Of a stretch of 64,000 nucleotides of DNA, positions 1 to 9,325 are shown piece after piece. The stretch's first letter is position 1; each line of letters opens with the position of its first letter. The DNA comes from a virus: IMG/VR virus record IMGVR_UViG_3300034073_003071, positions 1-64,000 of that record; one strand, 5' to 3'. The translations under genes were made by a program, and so were the position numbers. The notes beneath the pieces are model-generated. The model saw nothing but the letters and a program-made list of their open reading frames with translations. It was not told the DNA's origin and searched no databases.

Positions 1-55
1 TGGGTTGCATAAACCCATCTTTTTTAGTATAATTATATTGTACATATATCTCTTT

Positions 56-718
56 ATGATTATTAATAAATTTTATGTAAATAGTTTTGATAATAAAACT
101 GATCTTTGTAAAATAGGAGCAAAGTATGGAACTGATAAGTCTCCGTATAATGATTTGACTGAAAAATATTATAGGCATTCTTATACACCTTTCTATTCTA
201 TTTTATTTTCAAAGTATAGATATCAAAAAATAAATTTTGGAGAAATTGGAATATTACATAATTCATCAATTAAAATGTGGAGAGAATATTTTTTAAATGC
301 AACCATATATGCTTGGGATGGGCATAATGGTCATATTGAAAATGGTAAAAGAAATAATTTAAATAATGTATTTTATGATTATATGCATACAACTTTTGAA
401 GAATCAATCAAAGAGTCATTTGTAAAATCTAATGTCAAATTTGATATATTAATAGATGATGCTAGTCATTTGTTTTGGGATCAAATTAGATTAATTAGAG
501 GATGTGTTCAATACTTATTACCTGGATCTCTTTTAATAGTTGAAGATATTGATAAAAATAATTCTGAACAGTTATATATTGATGAAATAAAAAATTATGG
601 TCATGATAAGTATTATGATGAAATTTCTTTTATAGAATTTAATCATAATAATAAAAATTTGATTGATTATGATAACGATAAAATTTTACTAATGACTAGA
701 TCAAACTATGATGTTTAA
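56..718 (+). CDS. SAM-dependent methyltransferase-like protein
   Basis: Probable class I S-adenosylmethionine-dependent methyltransferase that would modify a sugar or a glycan precursor. The segment KIGAKYGTDKSPYN, then a GEIGI glycine-containing motif followed by MWREYF, and later DILIDDASH, resembles small sugar O-methyltransferases encoded in glycan clusters. The reading frame is open to the left edge, and an upstream TTG at position 5 would add a hydrophobic N-terminus. The ATG at 56 is preferred because the family normally begins shortly before the KYGTDK motif. It is the first visible gene of the locus and lies 9 bp before gmd. The substrate is unknown. Confidence 0.6.
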   Translation: MIINKFYVNSFDNKTDLCKIGAKYGTDKSPYNDLTEKYYRHSYTPFYSILFSKYRYQKINFGEIGILHNSSIKMWREYFLNATIYAWDGHNGHIENGKRNNLNNVFYDYMHTTFEESIKESFVKSNVKFDILIDDASHLFWDQIRLIRGCVQYLLPGSLLIVEDIDKNNSEQLYIDEIKNYGHDKYYDEISFIEFNHNNKNLIDYDNDKILLMTRSNYDV

Positions 719-727
719 TATAAAATT

Positions 728-1729
728 ATGAAAACTGCATTAATTACTGGTATTACCGGACAAGATGGATCATATCTTGCGGAACTTTTATTGGAAAAAG
801 GTTATGAAGTTCATGGAATTATTCGTCGTGCTTCATTAATTAATACACATAGAATTGATCATATTTACGATCAGATTAAACTTCATTATGGAGATCTTAC
901 TGATTCTACAAATCTCGTAAGAGTTATTCAACAAGTTCAACCAGATGAGATTTATAATTTAGGTGCTCAGAGTCACGTTAAAGTCTCTTTTGAGATGCCT
1001 GAGTATACGGGACAAACTGATGGATTGGGAACTCTTCGTGTTCTTGAAGCGGTTCGTCTTTTGGGAATGGAGAACAAAACAAGAATTTATCAGGCATCTA
1101 CGTCTGAGATGTTTGGTAAGGTTCAAGAAATCCCACAATCAGAAACAACACCTTTTTATCCTCGCTCACCTTATGGAGTTGCAAAAGTTTATGGATACTG
1201 GATCGTCAAAAACTACAGAGAATCTTATGGATTACATGCAAGTTCTGGAATTCTTTTCAATCACGAATCCCCTAGAAGAGGAGAAACTTTTGTCACAAGA
1301 AAAATCACTCGCGGATTATCACGCATTTCAGTTGGCCAACAAGATGTATTATATCTCGGGAATCTGAATGCAAAGCGTGACTGGGGACACGCTAAGGACT
1401 TTGTAGAAGCAATGTGGTTAATGCTTCAACAAGATGAACCAGATGATTATGTGATTGCTACGGGAAATCAATACTCTGTGAGACAGTTTGTTGAAGAGGC
1501 AGCACCTTACTTTGGAATGAAAATTGCTTGGGAAGGTGAAGGTATTGAAGAAGTTGGTATTGATAAACTTACTAAAAGAACCGTTGTCAAAGTGAGTCCT
1601 AAATATTTTAGACCTGCTGAAGTAGAAACCTTATTAGGTGATGCCACTAAGGCAAAAGAAAAATTAGGTTGGGAACCTAAAATTTCATTTAATCAATTAG
1701 TTGAGGATATGTGCATTTATGGACAGTGA
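728..1729 (+). CDS. gmd: GDP-mannose 4,6-dehydratase
   Basis: Converts GDP-D-mannose to GDP-4-keto-6-deoxymannose, the first step of GDP-L-fucose synthesis. It is an extended SDR enzyme with an N-terminal NADP-binding motif GITGQDG (residues 8-14), an active-site STSE segment (about 124-127) and the YGVAK catalytic Tyr149/Lys153 pair. At 333 residues it is close to full length for Gmd. The next gene, GDP-fucose synthase, overlaps its 3' end by 11 bp, so the two-step pathway is translationally coupled. Marine cyanophages commonly carry gmd/fcl pairs. Confidence 0.95.
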   Translation: MKTALITGITGQDGSYLAELLLEKGYEVHGIIRRASLINTHRIDHIYDQIKLHYGDLTDSTNLVRVIQQVQPDEIYNLGAQSHVKVSFEMPEYTGQTDGLGTLRVLEAVRLLGMENKTRIYQASTSEMFGKVQEIPQSETTPFYPRSPYGVAKVYGYWIVKNYRESYGLHASSGILFNHESPRRGETFVTRKITRGLSRISVGQQDVLYLGNLNAKRDWGHAKDFVEAMWLMLQQDEPDDYVIATGNQYSVRQFVEEAAPYFGMKIAWEGEGIEEVGIDKLTKRTVVKVSPKYFRPAEVETLLGDATKAKEKLGWEPKISFNQLVEDMCIYGQ

Positions 1730-2651
1730 TTCTAAAATATTTGTTGCGGGACATAAAGGACTTGCTGGTTCTGCAATTGTTAGAGCGTTATTAAAAAATG
1801 GATTTACTAATGTCATTACTAAATCTAAAAGTGAACTTGATCTTAGAAGTCAAAGTAATGTAAGGGACTTCTTCGAACAAGAAAAACCAGAGTATGTCTT
1901 TGATGCTGCGGCAAAAGTTGGTGGAATACATGCCAACGATACTTATTCTGCAGATTTTATCTATGATAACTTAACAATCCAAACAAATTTAATTGATAGT
2001 GCATATAGGTCTGGAGTCAAGAAGTTTTTGTTTTTGGGTTCAGTCTGCATTTATCCAAAGTTTGCTCCTTTGCCTATTGTTGAGGATTGTCTTCTCACAG
2101 GATTTTTAGAACCAACTAATGAAGCATATGCGGTTGCTAAAATCTCTGGAATCAAAATGTGCCAGGCATATAAAAAGCAGTATGGGTTTAATACAATTTC
2201 TCTAATGCCTACAAATCTTTACGGACCTGGAGACAACTATCATCCAGAAAACAGTCACGTAATGGCTTCTATGATACGAAAGTTTTCTCACGCTAAAGAT
2301 AATAATTTAGATGAGGTTATCTGTTGGGGAGATGGAAGTCCTAAGAGAGAGTTTTTGTATTCTGATGATTTGGCAGAAGCGTGTTTAATCGCTATGCAGA
2401 ATCTCAGTGAATATGATGTTATGAATGTCAGTACTGGTGAGGAAGTATCGATCAAAGAAACTGCAGAAATTGTTTCTGAAGTAGTTGGTTATTCTGGTAA
2501 AATTTCTTGGGATACTACAAAACCCAACGGTACTATCAAGAGACCTCTATACGTGGATAAAATTAAATCTCTTGGATGGAAACCAGAAATTACTCTTCGT
2601 GAAGGTGTTCAATCCGCTTATAATTGGTATAAAAAAAATGTTATCATTTAA
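1719..2651 (+). CDS. fcl: GDP-L-fucose synthase
   Basis: Epimerase/reductase that turns the Gmd product into GDP-L-fucose. NADP-binding motif GHKGLAG (residues 11-17), catalytic Ser108 in LGSVCIYP and the YAVAK Tyr137/Lys141 pair are all present. Length is 310 residues, as expected. The ATG at 1719 is chosen over an upstream in-frame TTG because it gives the usual short overlap with gmd. Its product is the donor for the GT11 fucosyltransferase, which starts inside its 3' end. Confidence 0.95.
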   Translation: MDSDSKIFVAGHKGLAGSAIVRALLKNGFTNVITKSKSELDLRSQSNVRDFFEQEKPEYVFDAAAKVGGIHANDTYSADFIYDNLTIQTNLIDSAYRSGVKKFLFLGSVCIYPKFAPLPIVEDCLLTGFLEPTNEAYAVAKISGIKMCQAYKKQYGFNTISLMPTNLYGPGDNYHPENSHVMASMIRKFSHAKDNNLDEVICWGDGSPKREFLYSDDLAEACLIAMQNLSEYDVMNVSTGEEVSIKETAEIVSEVVGYSGKISWDTTKPNGTIKRPLYVDKIKSLGWKPEITLREGVQSAYNWYKKNVII

Positions 2652-3444
2652 TAGTATTGGTAATTTGGGAAGAATTGGAAATCAAATGTTCCAATTTGCA
2701 TCATTAAAAGGTATATCTAGGAATCGTGGATATGATTTTTGTATTCCTCCACGCGAATACTTTGGTGTAAATGATGACAATGTAAAGTCATCAGATTTGA
2801 TTATGTATGATTTATTTCATATTGAAGAAAATAATAATATGTCTCTAGGTAATTTTCCGAGATTACCTGAAAGAATGTTTAGTTTTGACACTGAGTTATT
2901 TACTAATTGTCCAGATAATGTTGACCTATTTGGATATTATCAATGTGAAAAATATTTTGAACATATAGAAGAAGAGATTAGAAAAGATTTTACTTTTAAA
3001 GATCAAATACAAGAGATTTCTAAAGATTGTTTTGATCAGTTGTTTTCAAATAAAGAAGTAATTTCATTACATATTCGTAGAGGTGATTATGTAATTAATC
3101 CAAATCATCCATTACAAACTCTAAATTATTATGAAAGTGCATTAAAAAACTTTGATGAAGATATTCCTGTTTGTATTTTTTCTGATGATCCTGAGTGGTG
3201 CTATCAACAAAAGATATTTGAGTCTGATAGATTTTTTATATCAGATACTAAAAACACTGGGATTGATCTTTGCTTAATGACAATGTGTACTTATCATATA
3301 ATTGCTAATAGTTCTTATAGTTGGTGGGGTTCTTACCTTGCTAAAAGTAAGAAGACAGTTGCTCCTAGTGATTGGTTTGGTGATGAATTAAAAAAAACAA
3401 AAGATATTAAAGATTTGCATCGACAAGGATGGGAGATTATTTGA
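2638..3444 (+). CDS. GT11 fucosyltransferase (alpha-1,2-fucosyltransferase family)
   Basis: Predicted to transfer fucose from GDP-fucose to galactose. The N-terminal GRIGNQMFQF (residues 11-20), the GDP-fucose-binding HIRRGDYV (145-152) and a C-terminal ANSSYSWWG are the hallmark motifs of GT11, which in bacteria makes H-antigen-like Fuc-alpha-1,2-Gal. The 268-residue length is typical of a complete enzyme. The start at 2638 aligns with the family N-terminus; the frame is open further upstream but overlaps fcl. Linkage is inferred from the family, not from any direct evidence. Confidence 0.9.
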   Translation: MLSFNSIGNLGRIGNQMFQFASLKGISRNRGYDFCIPPREYFGVNDDNVKSSDLIMYDLFHIEENNNMSLGNFPRLPERMFSFDTELFTNCPDNVDLFGYYQCEKYFEHIEEEIRKDFTFKDQIQEISKDCFDQLFSNKEVISLHIRRGDYVINPNHPLQTLNYYESALKNFDEDIPVCIFSDDPEWCYQQKIFESDRFFISDTKNTGIDLCLMTMCTYHIIANSSYSWWGSYLAKSKKTVAPSDWFGDELKKTKDIKDLHRQGWEII

Positions 3445-4175
3445 TGTCTGATCTCACTGTTATACTTCCTTGTGCTGGAGAAGGAACTCGTTTATCTCTC
3501 CCATTTCCAAAAGAAGTTTTTTCAATAGAAAAACATAAATCGTTAATTGATTATAGTTTTGATTTATTTTCAAACTATGGACGTAGAGATGTTCAGTTTG
3601 TTATTACTTTAAATGAAAATAAGACTGAAATTATTAAGTACTTAAGTCGTTATAAGCATAGATTTAATATTTCATTTACATATTTTAATCCAACTGAAAC
3701 CGAATATACTGGATCTATCAAAAGTGCTAAACATCTTTTTGGTGAGAAAAATTTAGTTCTTCTTCCAGATACTTTCTTGAAAATGAAAACATCTGAAGAT
3801 ATTCTTGAATTAGTAAATACTAGTTTAAATGAAACTGGATTTACTTTCTTTTTTAAAAGAGAAAAATTTCATGATATGCTAAGGACAAAAGGAGCACTTA
3901 TAATTTCTGAAGATAATTTAGTTCTTGATTATGAAGATAAACCACAAGAAAATCTTGATAGATTTAATTCTTTTTGGTGTGCTTTTGCATTTAGAAAAAG
4001 AGTTTTTGATTCCTGTATAGAATTTATGGAAAAGTCAACTCTTAATCATAGATTATTAGTTGATGAGATTAAAAATACACCAATATATAATTCAAAGGCA
4101 ATCGAAGTTGACGAATATATCGATCTTGGAACTTGGGAACAAATCTATAAATTCATTTCAGAAAAAAATGGATAA
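3444..4175 (+). CDS. Sugar-1-phosphate nucleotidyltransferase
   Basis: Likely makes a nucleotide-activated sugar from a sugar 1-phosphate and an NTP. The N-terminus ILPCAGEGTRLSLPFPKE matches the GxGTR...PK signature of the RmlA/ManC/GlmU-like nucleotidyltransferase fold, and a metal-binding aspartate is plausible in LLPDTF. The C-terminus VDEYIDLGTWEQ is typical of the family. Length is 244 residues with no acyltransferase domain. The ATG at 3444 overlaps the previous stop (TGATG) and is preferred to an in-frame ATG 15 bp upstream. Base and sugar specificity cannot be read from the sequence. Confidence 0.8.
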   Translation: MSDLTVILPCAGEGTRLSLPFPKEVFSIEKHKSLIDYSFDLFSNYGRRDVQFVITLNENKTEIIKYLSRYKHRFNISFTYFNPTETEYTGSIKSAKHLFGEKNLVLLPDTFLKMKTSEDILELVNTSLNETGFTFFFKREKFHDMLRTKGALIISEDNLVLDYEDKPQENLDRFNSFWCAFAFRKRVFDSCIEFMEKSTLNHRLLVDEIKNTPIYNSKAIEVDEYIDLGTWEQIYKFISEKNG

Positions 4176-4752
4176 AAAAATAATTGTTGATTGTGATGGT
4201 GTACTTTTAGATTGGGCATATGCATTTGATGTTTGGATGGGTGAGCATGGATATCAGAGAATACAAAACACTAATCAACATTATGGGCAAGCGTTAAGAT
4301 ATGGAATAACTGAAGATGAAGCGTCTAGACAAATTAAAAAATTTAATGAGTCTGGATGTGTTGGATTTATCCCTGCTTATAAAGATGCTGTTGAATATGT
4401 AACTAAGTTACATAGATTAGGATGGAAATTTGAAGTTATAAGTTCTCTAGACAAAGATAAGTACGCTCAAAGACTTAGAGAAAAAAATTTATTTCATCTT
4501 TTTGGAAATGTATTTGATTTTATTGATTGTGGTTTGGATTATAATATAGGTAAAGAAAAATATTTAATAGACAGATATTCTGGAAAAGAATATTATTGGA
4601 TTGAAGATTCTGTTAAAAATGCTGAGTCGGGATTGAAAGCAGGACTAATAAGTGTTATAATGGATAATGATTATAATAAGGAGTGGCAAGGACTCCGAGT
4701 TAAAAATTGGAAAGATATTTATCAGTTAATACCAAATGACCCCACATATTGA
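4168..4752 (+). CDS. HAD-superfamily phosphatase
   Basis: Predicted haloacid-dehalogenase fold phosphohydrolase. Motif I is DCDGV near the N-terminus (nucleophile and acid/base aspartates). Motif II is probably the serine in EVISS, and motif IV lies in WIEDSVKNAE. Similar small HAD proteins act as 5'-nucleotidases or sugar-phosphate phosphatases. It overlaps the nucleotidyltransferase gene by 8 bp and the nucleoside phosphorylase gene by 17 bp, so the three are probably co-translated. The ATG at 4168 is chosen because motif I follows directly. Confidence 0.75.
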   Translation: MDKKIIVDCDGVLLDWAYAFDVWMGEHGYQRIQNTNQHYGQALRYGITEDEASRQIKKFNESGCVGFIPAYKDAVEYVTKLHRLGWKFEVISSLDKDKYAQRLREKNLFHLFGNVFDFIDCGLDYNIGKEKYLIDRYSGKEYYWIEDSVKNAESGLKAGLISVIMDNDYNKEWQGLRVKNWKDIYQLIPNDPTY

Positions 4753-5419
4753 AGCAAAATTAGAAGATTACGCAGAAACAGTATTAATGCCTGGTGATCC
4801 ACTAAGAGCAAAATACATTTCCGAATATCTTGATAATGTTGTACAAGTAAATTCTGTTAGAAATTGTTTAGGATATACTGGATCTTACAAAGGGAAAATA
4901 GTATCAGTTCAGGCAAGTGGAATGGGTCAACCTAGTTTGGCAATATATGCTTACGAACTTTATTCTTATTATAATGTAAAAAGTATTATTAGAGTTGGAA
5001 GTTGTGGTGGAATATCTAAAAAATTAAGTGTTGGGGATATTGTGGTTGCTATGAGTGCTTCTACTGATAGTTCTATGACTCAAAATATTGTTCCTGGATT
5101 TAATCTTTCTCCGTGCTGTGATTATTCTCTATTGAAAAAATATATGAACATAAATCCATCAGCAACTGTAGGGCAAATATTATCGAATGATTATTTTTAT
5201 CATCCAAATAGTAATTGGTATAAACCATTTGTTGATCTTGGTATTTTGGCAGTCGATATGGAAACTCATGTTCTTTATAGTCTTGCAATGAGGACAGGAA
5301 ATAAAGCATTATCAGTTAATACTGTTTCTGATCATTTACTTAATGGTGGGGAAATGACAAGTAAAGAAAGAGAAGTGGGATTAAATACTATGATTGAAAC
5401 TGTACTTGAAAGTTTATGA
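4736..5419 (+). CDS. deoD: Purine nucleoside phosphorylase, DeoD type
   Basis: Reversibly phosphorolyses purine (deoxy)nucleosides to a base and (deoxy)ribose 1-phosphate. Compared with the E. coli hexameric enzyme, the expected residues are present: His4, Gly20, Arg24, Arg42, Arg86 with Ser89, the VDMET nucleoside-binding segment (173-177) and VSDH with Ser198 and Asp199. Length of 227 residues is slightly short but complete. Its place inside a glycan cluster next to a nucleotidyltransferase and a HAD phosphatase is unusual. It could salvage host purines or feed pentose phosphates (inference). Confidence 0.9.
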   Translation: MTPHIEAKLEDYAETVLMPGDPLRAKYISEYLDNVVQVNSVRNCLGYTGSYKGKIVSVQASGMGQPSLAIYAYELYSYYNVKSIIRVGSCGGISKKLSVGDIVVAMSASTDSSMTQNIVPGFNLSPCCDYSLLKKYMNINPSATVGQILSNDYFYHPNSNWYKPFVDLGILAVDMETHVLYSLAMRTGNKALSVNTVSDHLLNGGEMTSKEREVGLNTMIETVLESL

Positions 5420-6141
5420 AAATATCATTGTTTGTTTCTGGTTATCCTAGAACATTATTTTATAAATTCTCTGATAATTTAAAACTCATAAAAAACAAAG
5501 TCGGAGAATGTCAAATAGATATTTTTTATTCATTATGGGATGATTTAGTTAGATATAATAAGATAAATGATCCTTGGCATTTTTTTGTCGAATCTTATAA
5601 TCCACCAGAATTAACAAAAAATATTATTGATGAATATTTTATTGAATGTGGTGCAAGTAAAGTTGATGGTGAAATTGAGTCTATTGAATTGATGAGAGAA
5701 ATTATGGAAGAAAGTCCGTTTGATTATCAAAAATCTCTTTCTTCGCAGTATTATAAAACATACAAAGTAGTTGAAAAATATTTCAACTTAGACTATGATT
5801 TTTATGTAAGAATAAGACCAGATATTATTATTAATGATTTTCCGTCAAAAGATAAAATAAACGAAATGCAAAATAAAAAGTCATTACTTGTTAATGATTA
5901 TTATTGGTACAACGCTCCATACAAAGGAGATCATGTAAATGAAATGGTATGGGCATCTACAAAGGATGTATTTTATATTACTAATGCTATGTTTTTAGAA
6001 CAAAATAATATAGAAAAACAAAGAGGTGGTGGAGATGGATGTGGAGAACGTCATAGTGCCAGATATTTTAATAGTTTACTTGATTCGAATATTTTAAATT
6101 CAATAGAATCGTTTAATTTTGATTATAGGGTTTTCAGATGA
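5416..6141 (+). CDS. Putative glycosyltransferase
   Basis: Not assigned to a named family. The N-terminus KISLFVSGYPRTLF followed by DIFYSLWDD, and the central FYVRIRPDIII, resemble GT-A-type proteins in which a DxD-like element precedes a hydrophobic strand. The RGGGDGCGERH segment is probably a loop near the active site. The start overlaps the previous stop (ATGA), and the next gene overlaps its stop, so it sits in the same translational chain as the flanking transferases. The transferase role is inferred from context and weak motifs. Confidence 0.5.
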   Translation: MKISLFVSGYPRTLFYKFSDNLKLIKNKVGECQIDIFYSLWDDLVRYNKINDPWHFFVESYNPPELTKNIIDEYFIECGASKVDGEIESIELMREIMEESPFDYQKSLSSQYYKTYKVVEKYFNLDYDFYVRIRPDIIINDFPSKDKINEMQNKKSLLVNDYYWYNAPYKGDHVNEMVWASTKDVFYITNAMFLEQNNIEKQRGGGDGCGERHSARYFNSLLDSNILNSIESFNFDYRVFR

Positions 6142-6794
6142 AATTAGATCTTAGAGAAGTTCCAGCAGTATACATGAACTTGGAAAAGCATACTGAAAAA
6201 AATGAAAGTATGTATTCAATGTTAAATGGAATGGGATTTAAAAATATCAATAGAGTTGAAGGTGTTTTAGATTCTGAAAATTCTGTTGCTGGTTGTTCTA
6301 AAGCACATCATAAAGCACTTTGTAATTTTAAGACTCCATTTATTCTTTTTGAAGATGATTGTGGAATTGCTTATGATGACTATAATTTAGAAATTGAAAT
6401 TCCTGATAATGCTGATGCAGTTTATTTGGGTGTCTCTGACTGGGGAAGGATGAATAGCCATAATGGATTTTATAATCAATATGATCTCAATGAAGATCAT
6501 AATAATTTATTGAGAATATATAATATGCTTGGTGGACATGCAGTATTATATTTGTCTGAAATTTATAGAGAAATGTGTGTTAGAATTGCATATCATGCGG
6601 GATATGTAATCAAAAACTATCAAGATGTTGGATTTGCAGAAATACAAAGATGGTTTAATGTCTATTGTTTTAATAGACCAATGTTCTATCAAGTAGATCA
6701 TCCTATTGGAACTAGGAATCTTCTTACTTCATATCAAACTACAGCATGTATGAATATTAATCCCTCACAGTTTTATCCTTATACAATAAAATGA
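6138..6794 (+). CDS. GT25-like glycosyltransferase, copy A
   Basis: Resembles family 25 (LPS/procollagen-type) glycosyltransferases: an N-terminal VYMNLEKHTEKNESM strand-helix, the GCSKAHHKAL segment, then ILFEDDC with the acidic metal-binding triplet. It is a clear paralogue of the gene at 9322-10074; shared segments include EIEIPD-ADA-YLG-S-WGR, YNML and GFAEI. It has lost the longer C-terminus of that copy. It is linked to the following gene by an ATGA overlap. Donor and acceptor are unknown. Confidence 0.6.
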   Translation: MKLDLREVPAVYMNLEKHTEKNESMYSMLNGMGFKNINRVEGVLDSENSVAGCSKAHHKALCNFKTPFILFEDDCGIAYDDYNLEIEIPDNADAVYLGVSDWGRMNSHNGFYNQYDLNEDHNNLLRIYNMLGGHAVLYLSEIYREMCVRIAYHAGYVIKNYQDVGFAEIQRWFNVYCFNRPMFYQVDHPIGTRNLLTSYQTTACMNINPSQFYPYTIK

Positions 6795-7708
6795 ATAATA
6801 GAAAAGTAATTATCTGGGGGCATAAATTCCCAAGCGATACATATTTTTATATTCAAAATGCCTATCATAGGGCATCAAAATATATTGGTTTTGATACCCA
6901 TTGGTTTGATGATAATGATGATGTTTCTTCATTTGATTTTTCAAATTCAATTTTTATTACGGAACATCGTGCTAGAAATAATATGCCAATCTTAGAAGAT
7001 TGTGTATATTATGATCATTTTTCGGACGAACCTTTTGAAAATAAAAATAGACCAGAGCACCCAAATTATTATAACTTTGCATTTTTTGGAGACAGTTGGA
7101 ATTGGCCTCCAGAAGAAGAGTTAGTAGAAATCGGTACAAAACATTTTTTCCATAAAAAAACAAATACTTTAATTACTATTTGGGGTACAGATCTTCTTCC
7201 TTCAGAAATTAACTCTTTAGAACCTAAATTGCATGACGAAAGTTTAAATAACATTTATTTCGTTGGAACAATTCACGGAGAAAATAATTTAAACTTTGAA
7301 AGAATATGTAATTCAAATGGTAAATATTTTACAAGAGCAGGTGGATGGTTTGCGATTGATTATGGAACTCCTTTAACTATAGAACAAAATATAGAAATAG
7401 TTAGAAATTCTTATATTTCTTTTGATATTAGAGATACTGCTCATCTTTATGAGCATGTAAGATATTATCCTTGTCGTTTATTTAAAAATATTAGTTATGG
7501 TAAGTGGAGTGGATCTAATGTTCCTGCAATTGCAGATGTTTTTGGAGACTACTACACTACAGATTCTGACTTAGAAACTTTGTATCATAAGTTGGTTGAA
7601 GATTCTAGAAATTGTACTTATGAAAAAATGAGAAGTGCTATGGACTTCGTTAGGGATCATCATACATATGTTAGTAGATTAAAAACAATGTTTTCTATTT
7701 TGGTTTGA
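6791..7708 (+). CDS. GT-B-like glycosyltransferase, copy A
   Basis: Probable glycosyltransferase with a GT-B-like layout. An N-terminal Rossmann-like strand (KVIIWGHKFPSDTYFYIQ) and a C-terminal CRLFKNISYGKWSGSN plus HHTYVSRL recall the C-terminal domain of CgeB/GT1-like proteins. It is a paralogue of the gene at 8414-9325, with matching start (K-VIWG), middle (ITEH) and end (DHHTYVSR versus QHHTYINR). 305 residues. It sits directly before the GT6 gene. Confidence 0.5.
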   Translation: MNNRKVIIWGHKFPSDTYFYIQNAYHRASKYIGFDTHWFDDNDDVSSFDFSNSIFITEHRARNNMPILEDCVYYDHFSDEPFENKNRPEHPNYYNFAFFGDSWNWPPEEELVEIGTKHFFHKKTNTLITIWGTDLLPSEINSLEPKLHDESLNNIYFVGTIHGENNLNFERICNSNGKYFTRAGGWFAIDYGTPLTIEQNIEIVRNSYISFDIRDTAHLYEHVRYYPCRLFKNISYGKWSGSNVPAIADVFGDYYTTDSDLETLYHKLVEDSRNCTYEKMRSAMDFVRDHHTYVSRLKTMFSILV

Positions 7709-7712
7709 ATTT

Positions 7713-8417
7713 ATGAAAATTTGTATTCTGAACATTGCGACAAACAAATATATTCAGTTTGTTGAACCTCTTCTCGATTCTATCGAAGAGAATTTTTTAA
7801 ACGGTCATGACATCTCTGCATTAGTTTTTACTAATCATGAAATTGAAGAGACCTCTGATAATGTAAAAATTTCTCAAATAGAACATGAGCAGTGGCCCAT
7901 TCCCACTTTAAAAAGATATCATTATTTTCTAAAAGAAAAGGAATATATCTCTCAGTTTGATTACTGCTTCTATATGGATGTAGATATGCGAATTGAGGGT
8001 AAAGTTGGGGATGAAATTTTAGGAGATCTTGTTGCAACTCAGCATCCTGGTTTTTGGTTTAAGACCAATCAAGAATTTTCATATGAGCGTCGTTCAGAGT
8101 CAACTGCATATGTTCCTTTTGGTGAAGGAAAGATGTATTATGCTGGAGGATTTAATGGTGGAAAAACAGAACATTTTTTGAAGATGACGGAAACTATTGT
8201 TTCTAATATTGAAAAAGATTTTAAAAATGGTCTGATTGCAGTTTGGCATGACGAATCTCATATGAATCGTTATTTAATTGATAATCCACCATCATTGGAA
8301 TTAAACCCATCATATTGTTATCCTGAAGCAGTTAGATTCAATCCTGATGGATGGAATGTTCCTTTTGAACCTAAGATTGTTGCTCTTGAAAAAAATCACT
8401 CGGAAGTTAGAAAATGA
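7713..8417 (+). CDS. GT6 glycosyltransferase (ABO/alpha-1,3-Gal(NAc) transferase family)
   Basis: Predicted retaining alpha-1,3-galactosyl- or N-acetylgalactosaminyltransferase. The catalytic core follows the vertebrate ABO enzymes almost block by block: DVDM with the DXD metal site (Asp89, Asp91), HPGFW (111-115), EFSYERR (121-127), YYAGGFNGG (142-150), VWHDESHMNRYLI (177-189, with catalytic-type Glu181) and a C-terminal KNHSEVR. By alignment from memory, the donor-selecting positions 235, 266 and 268 of human GTA/GTB are Gly113, Ala144 and Gly146 here. GTA has Gly/Leu/Gly and GTB has Ser/Met/Ala. At 234 residues it lacks the vertebrate membrane anchor. Bacterial GT6 proteins usually replace DXD with NXN; this one keeps DXD. 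It belongs to the same locus as fucose and 4-epimerase genes. Confidence 0.9.
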   Translation: MKICILNIATNKYIQFVEPLLDSIEENFLNGHDISALVFTNHEIEETSDNVKISQIEHEQWPIPTLKRYHYFLKEKEYISQFDYCFYMDVDMRIEGKVGDEILGDLVATQHPGFWFKTNQEFSYERRSESTAYVPFGEGKMYYAGGFNGGKTEHFLKMTETIVSNIEKDFKNGLIAVWHDESHMNRYLIDNPPSLELNPSYCYPEAVRFNPDGWNVPFEPKIVALEKNHSEVRK

Positions 8418-9325
8418 TTAAAAAAGTTGTTATTTGGGGTTATCCTCCTGATACTCATACACATTCTTATATTCATTTAGGATTTGCAAAAGCTTTTTCT
8501 GAAATGGATTATGATGTTGTTTGGTATGACGATTCTCCAGAATATTCAAATGAAGATTTGCAAGATTCGATAGTTATTACTGAACATAACTGTTGCAAAT
8601 ATATGCCTTTTGAAAAAACATCAAAATATTTTATTCATAATATTGAAGATGGTTTTTATAAGCAAAATAAGTTTGAACAAGAAAATGTTTATAATCTTTT
8701 AGTTTATCATGAAAATTATAATTGGAATGAAAATATAAGTAAATTAAATGATTTCTCGTGGTTTGATAGTGAAACCAATACTGCTGTTATTATGTGGGCA
8801 TCTGATCTGACCTCTAGTGAAATTGATGAACAAGTGGAAGTTTTATTTGATTCGACAAAAAACAATGTAAATTATATTGGATCAATCACGTATGAGTATT
8901 CAAAGGATTTAATTGAAACTGTAAAATCCAATAATAAGAAATTTATTAATTATGGTGGATATACGGGGACAAGAAGTAAAACTACAACATCTGGATTTAC
9001 AAGTAATGGTGAGATGATGGAACTTACTAAAGAATCTTATTTGAATTTTGACATTAGACCGAAGTGTCATCTTGATAATGGATATGTTCCTTGTAGAATA
9101 TTCAAAACAATGAGTTATGGTTGTTGGGTTGGGTCGAATTCTGAAAAAATTTCTAAATTTTTTGGTGATAGAATAACTGTGAATTCTAACCTTACTGATT
9201 TGTACTATCAGACAGAACAAGATAGTAAAAAAGCTACTAAAGAAATTTTAAGAGATAACATGAATTATATAAAACAACACCACACTTATATTAATCGAGT
9301 TGAAAGTATTTTATCCGTTTTATGA
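8414..9325 (+). CDS. GT-B-like glycosyltransferase, copy B
   Basis: Paralogue of the gene at 6791-7708: same length (303 residues), same K-VIWG start, the ITEH motif around residue 57, and a closely matching C-terminal block (VPCRIFKTMSYGCWVGSN, then QHHTYINRVESIL). Probably a glycosyltransferase of the CgeB/GT1-like type acting on the same glycan. The start overlaps the GT6 stop (ATGA). Function is inferred from fold-like features and context only. Confidence 0.5.
   Translation: MIKKVVIWGYPPDTHTHSYIHLGFAKAFSEMDYDVVWYDDSPEYSNEDLQDSIVITEHNCCKYMPFEKTSKYFIHNIEDGFYKQNKFEQENVYNLLVYHENYNWNENISKLNDFSWFDSETNTAVIMWASDLTSSEIDEQVEVLFDSTKNNVNYIGSITYEYSKDLIETVKSNNKKFINYGGYTGTRSKTTTSGFTSNGEMMELTKESYLNFDIRPKCHLDNGYVPCRIFKTMSYGCWVGSNSEKISKFFGDRITVNSNLTDLYYQTEQDSKKATKEILRDNMNYIKQHHTYINRVESILSVL

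Noticed and set aside
1-55. Signal peptide on the first methyltransferase-like gene
   Set aside because: It depends on a TTG start at the window edge; the hydrophobic stretch lies before the family-typical start and may be non-coding.
7713-8417. GT6 gene as animal contamination
   Set aside because: Base composition and the ATGA overlap with the next gene match the phage neighbours, and the protein lacks the vertebrate stem and membrane anchor. GT6 is known in other cyanophages and bacteria.
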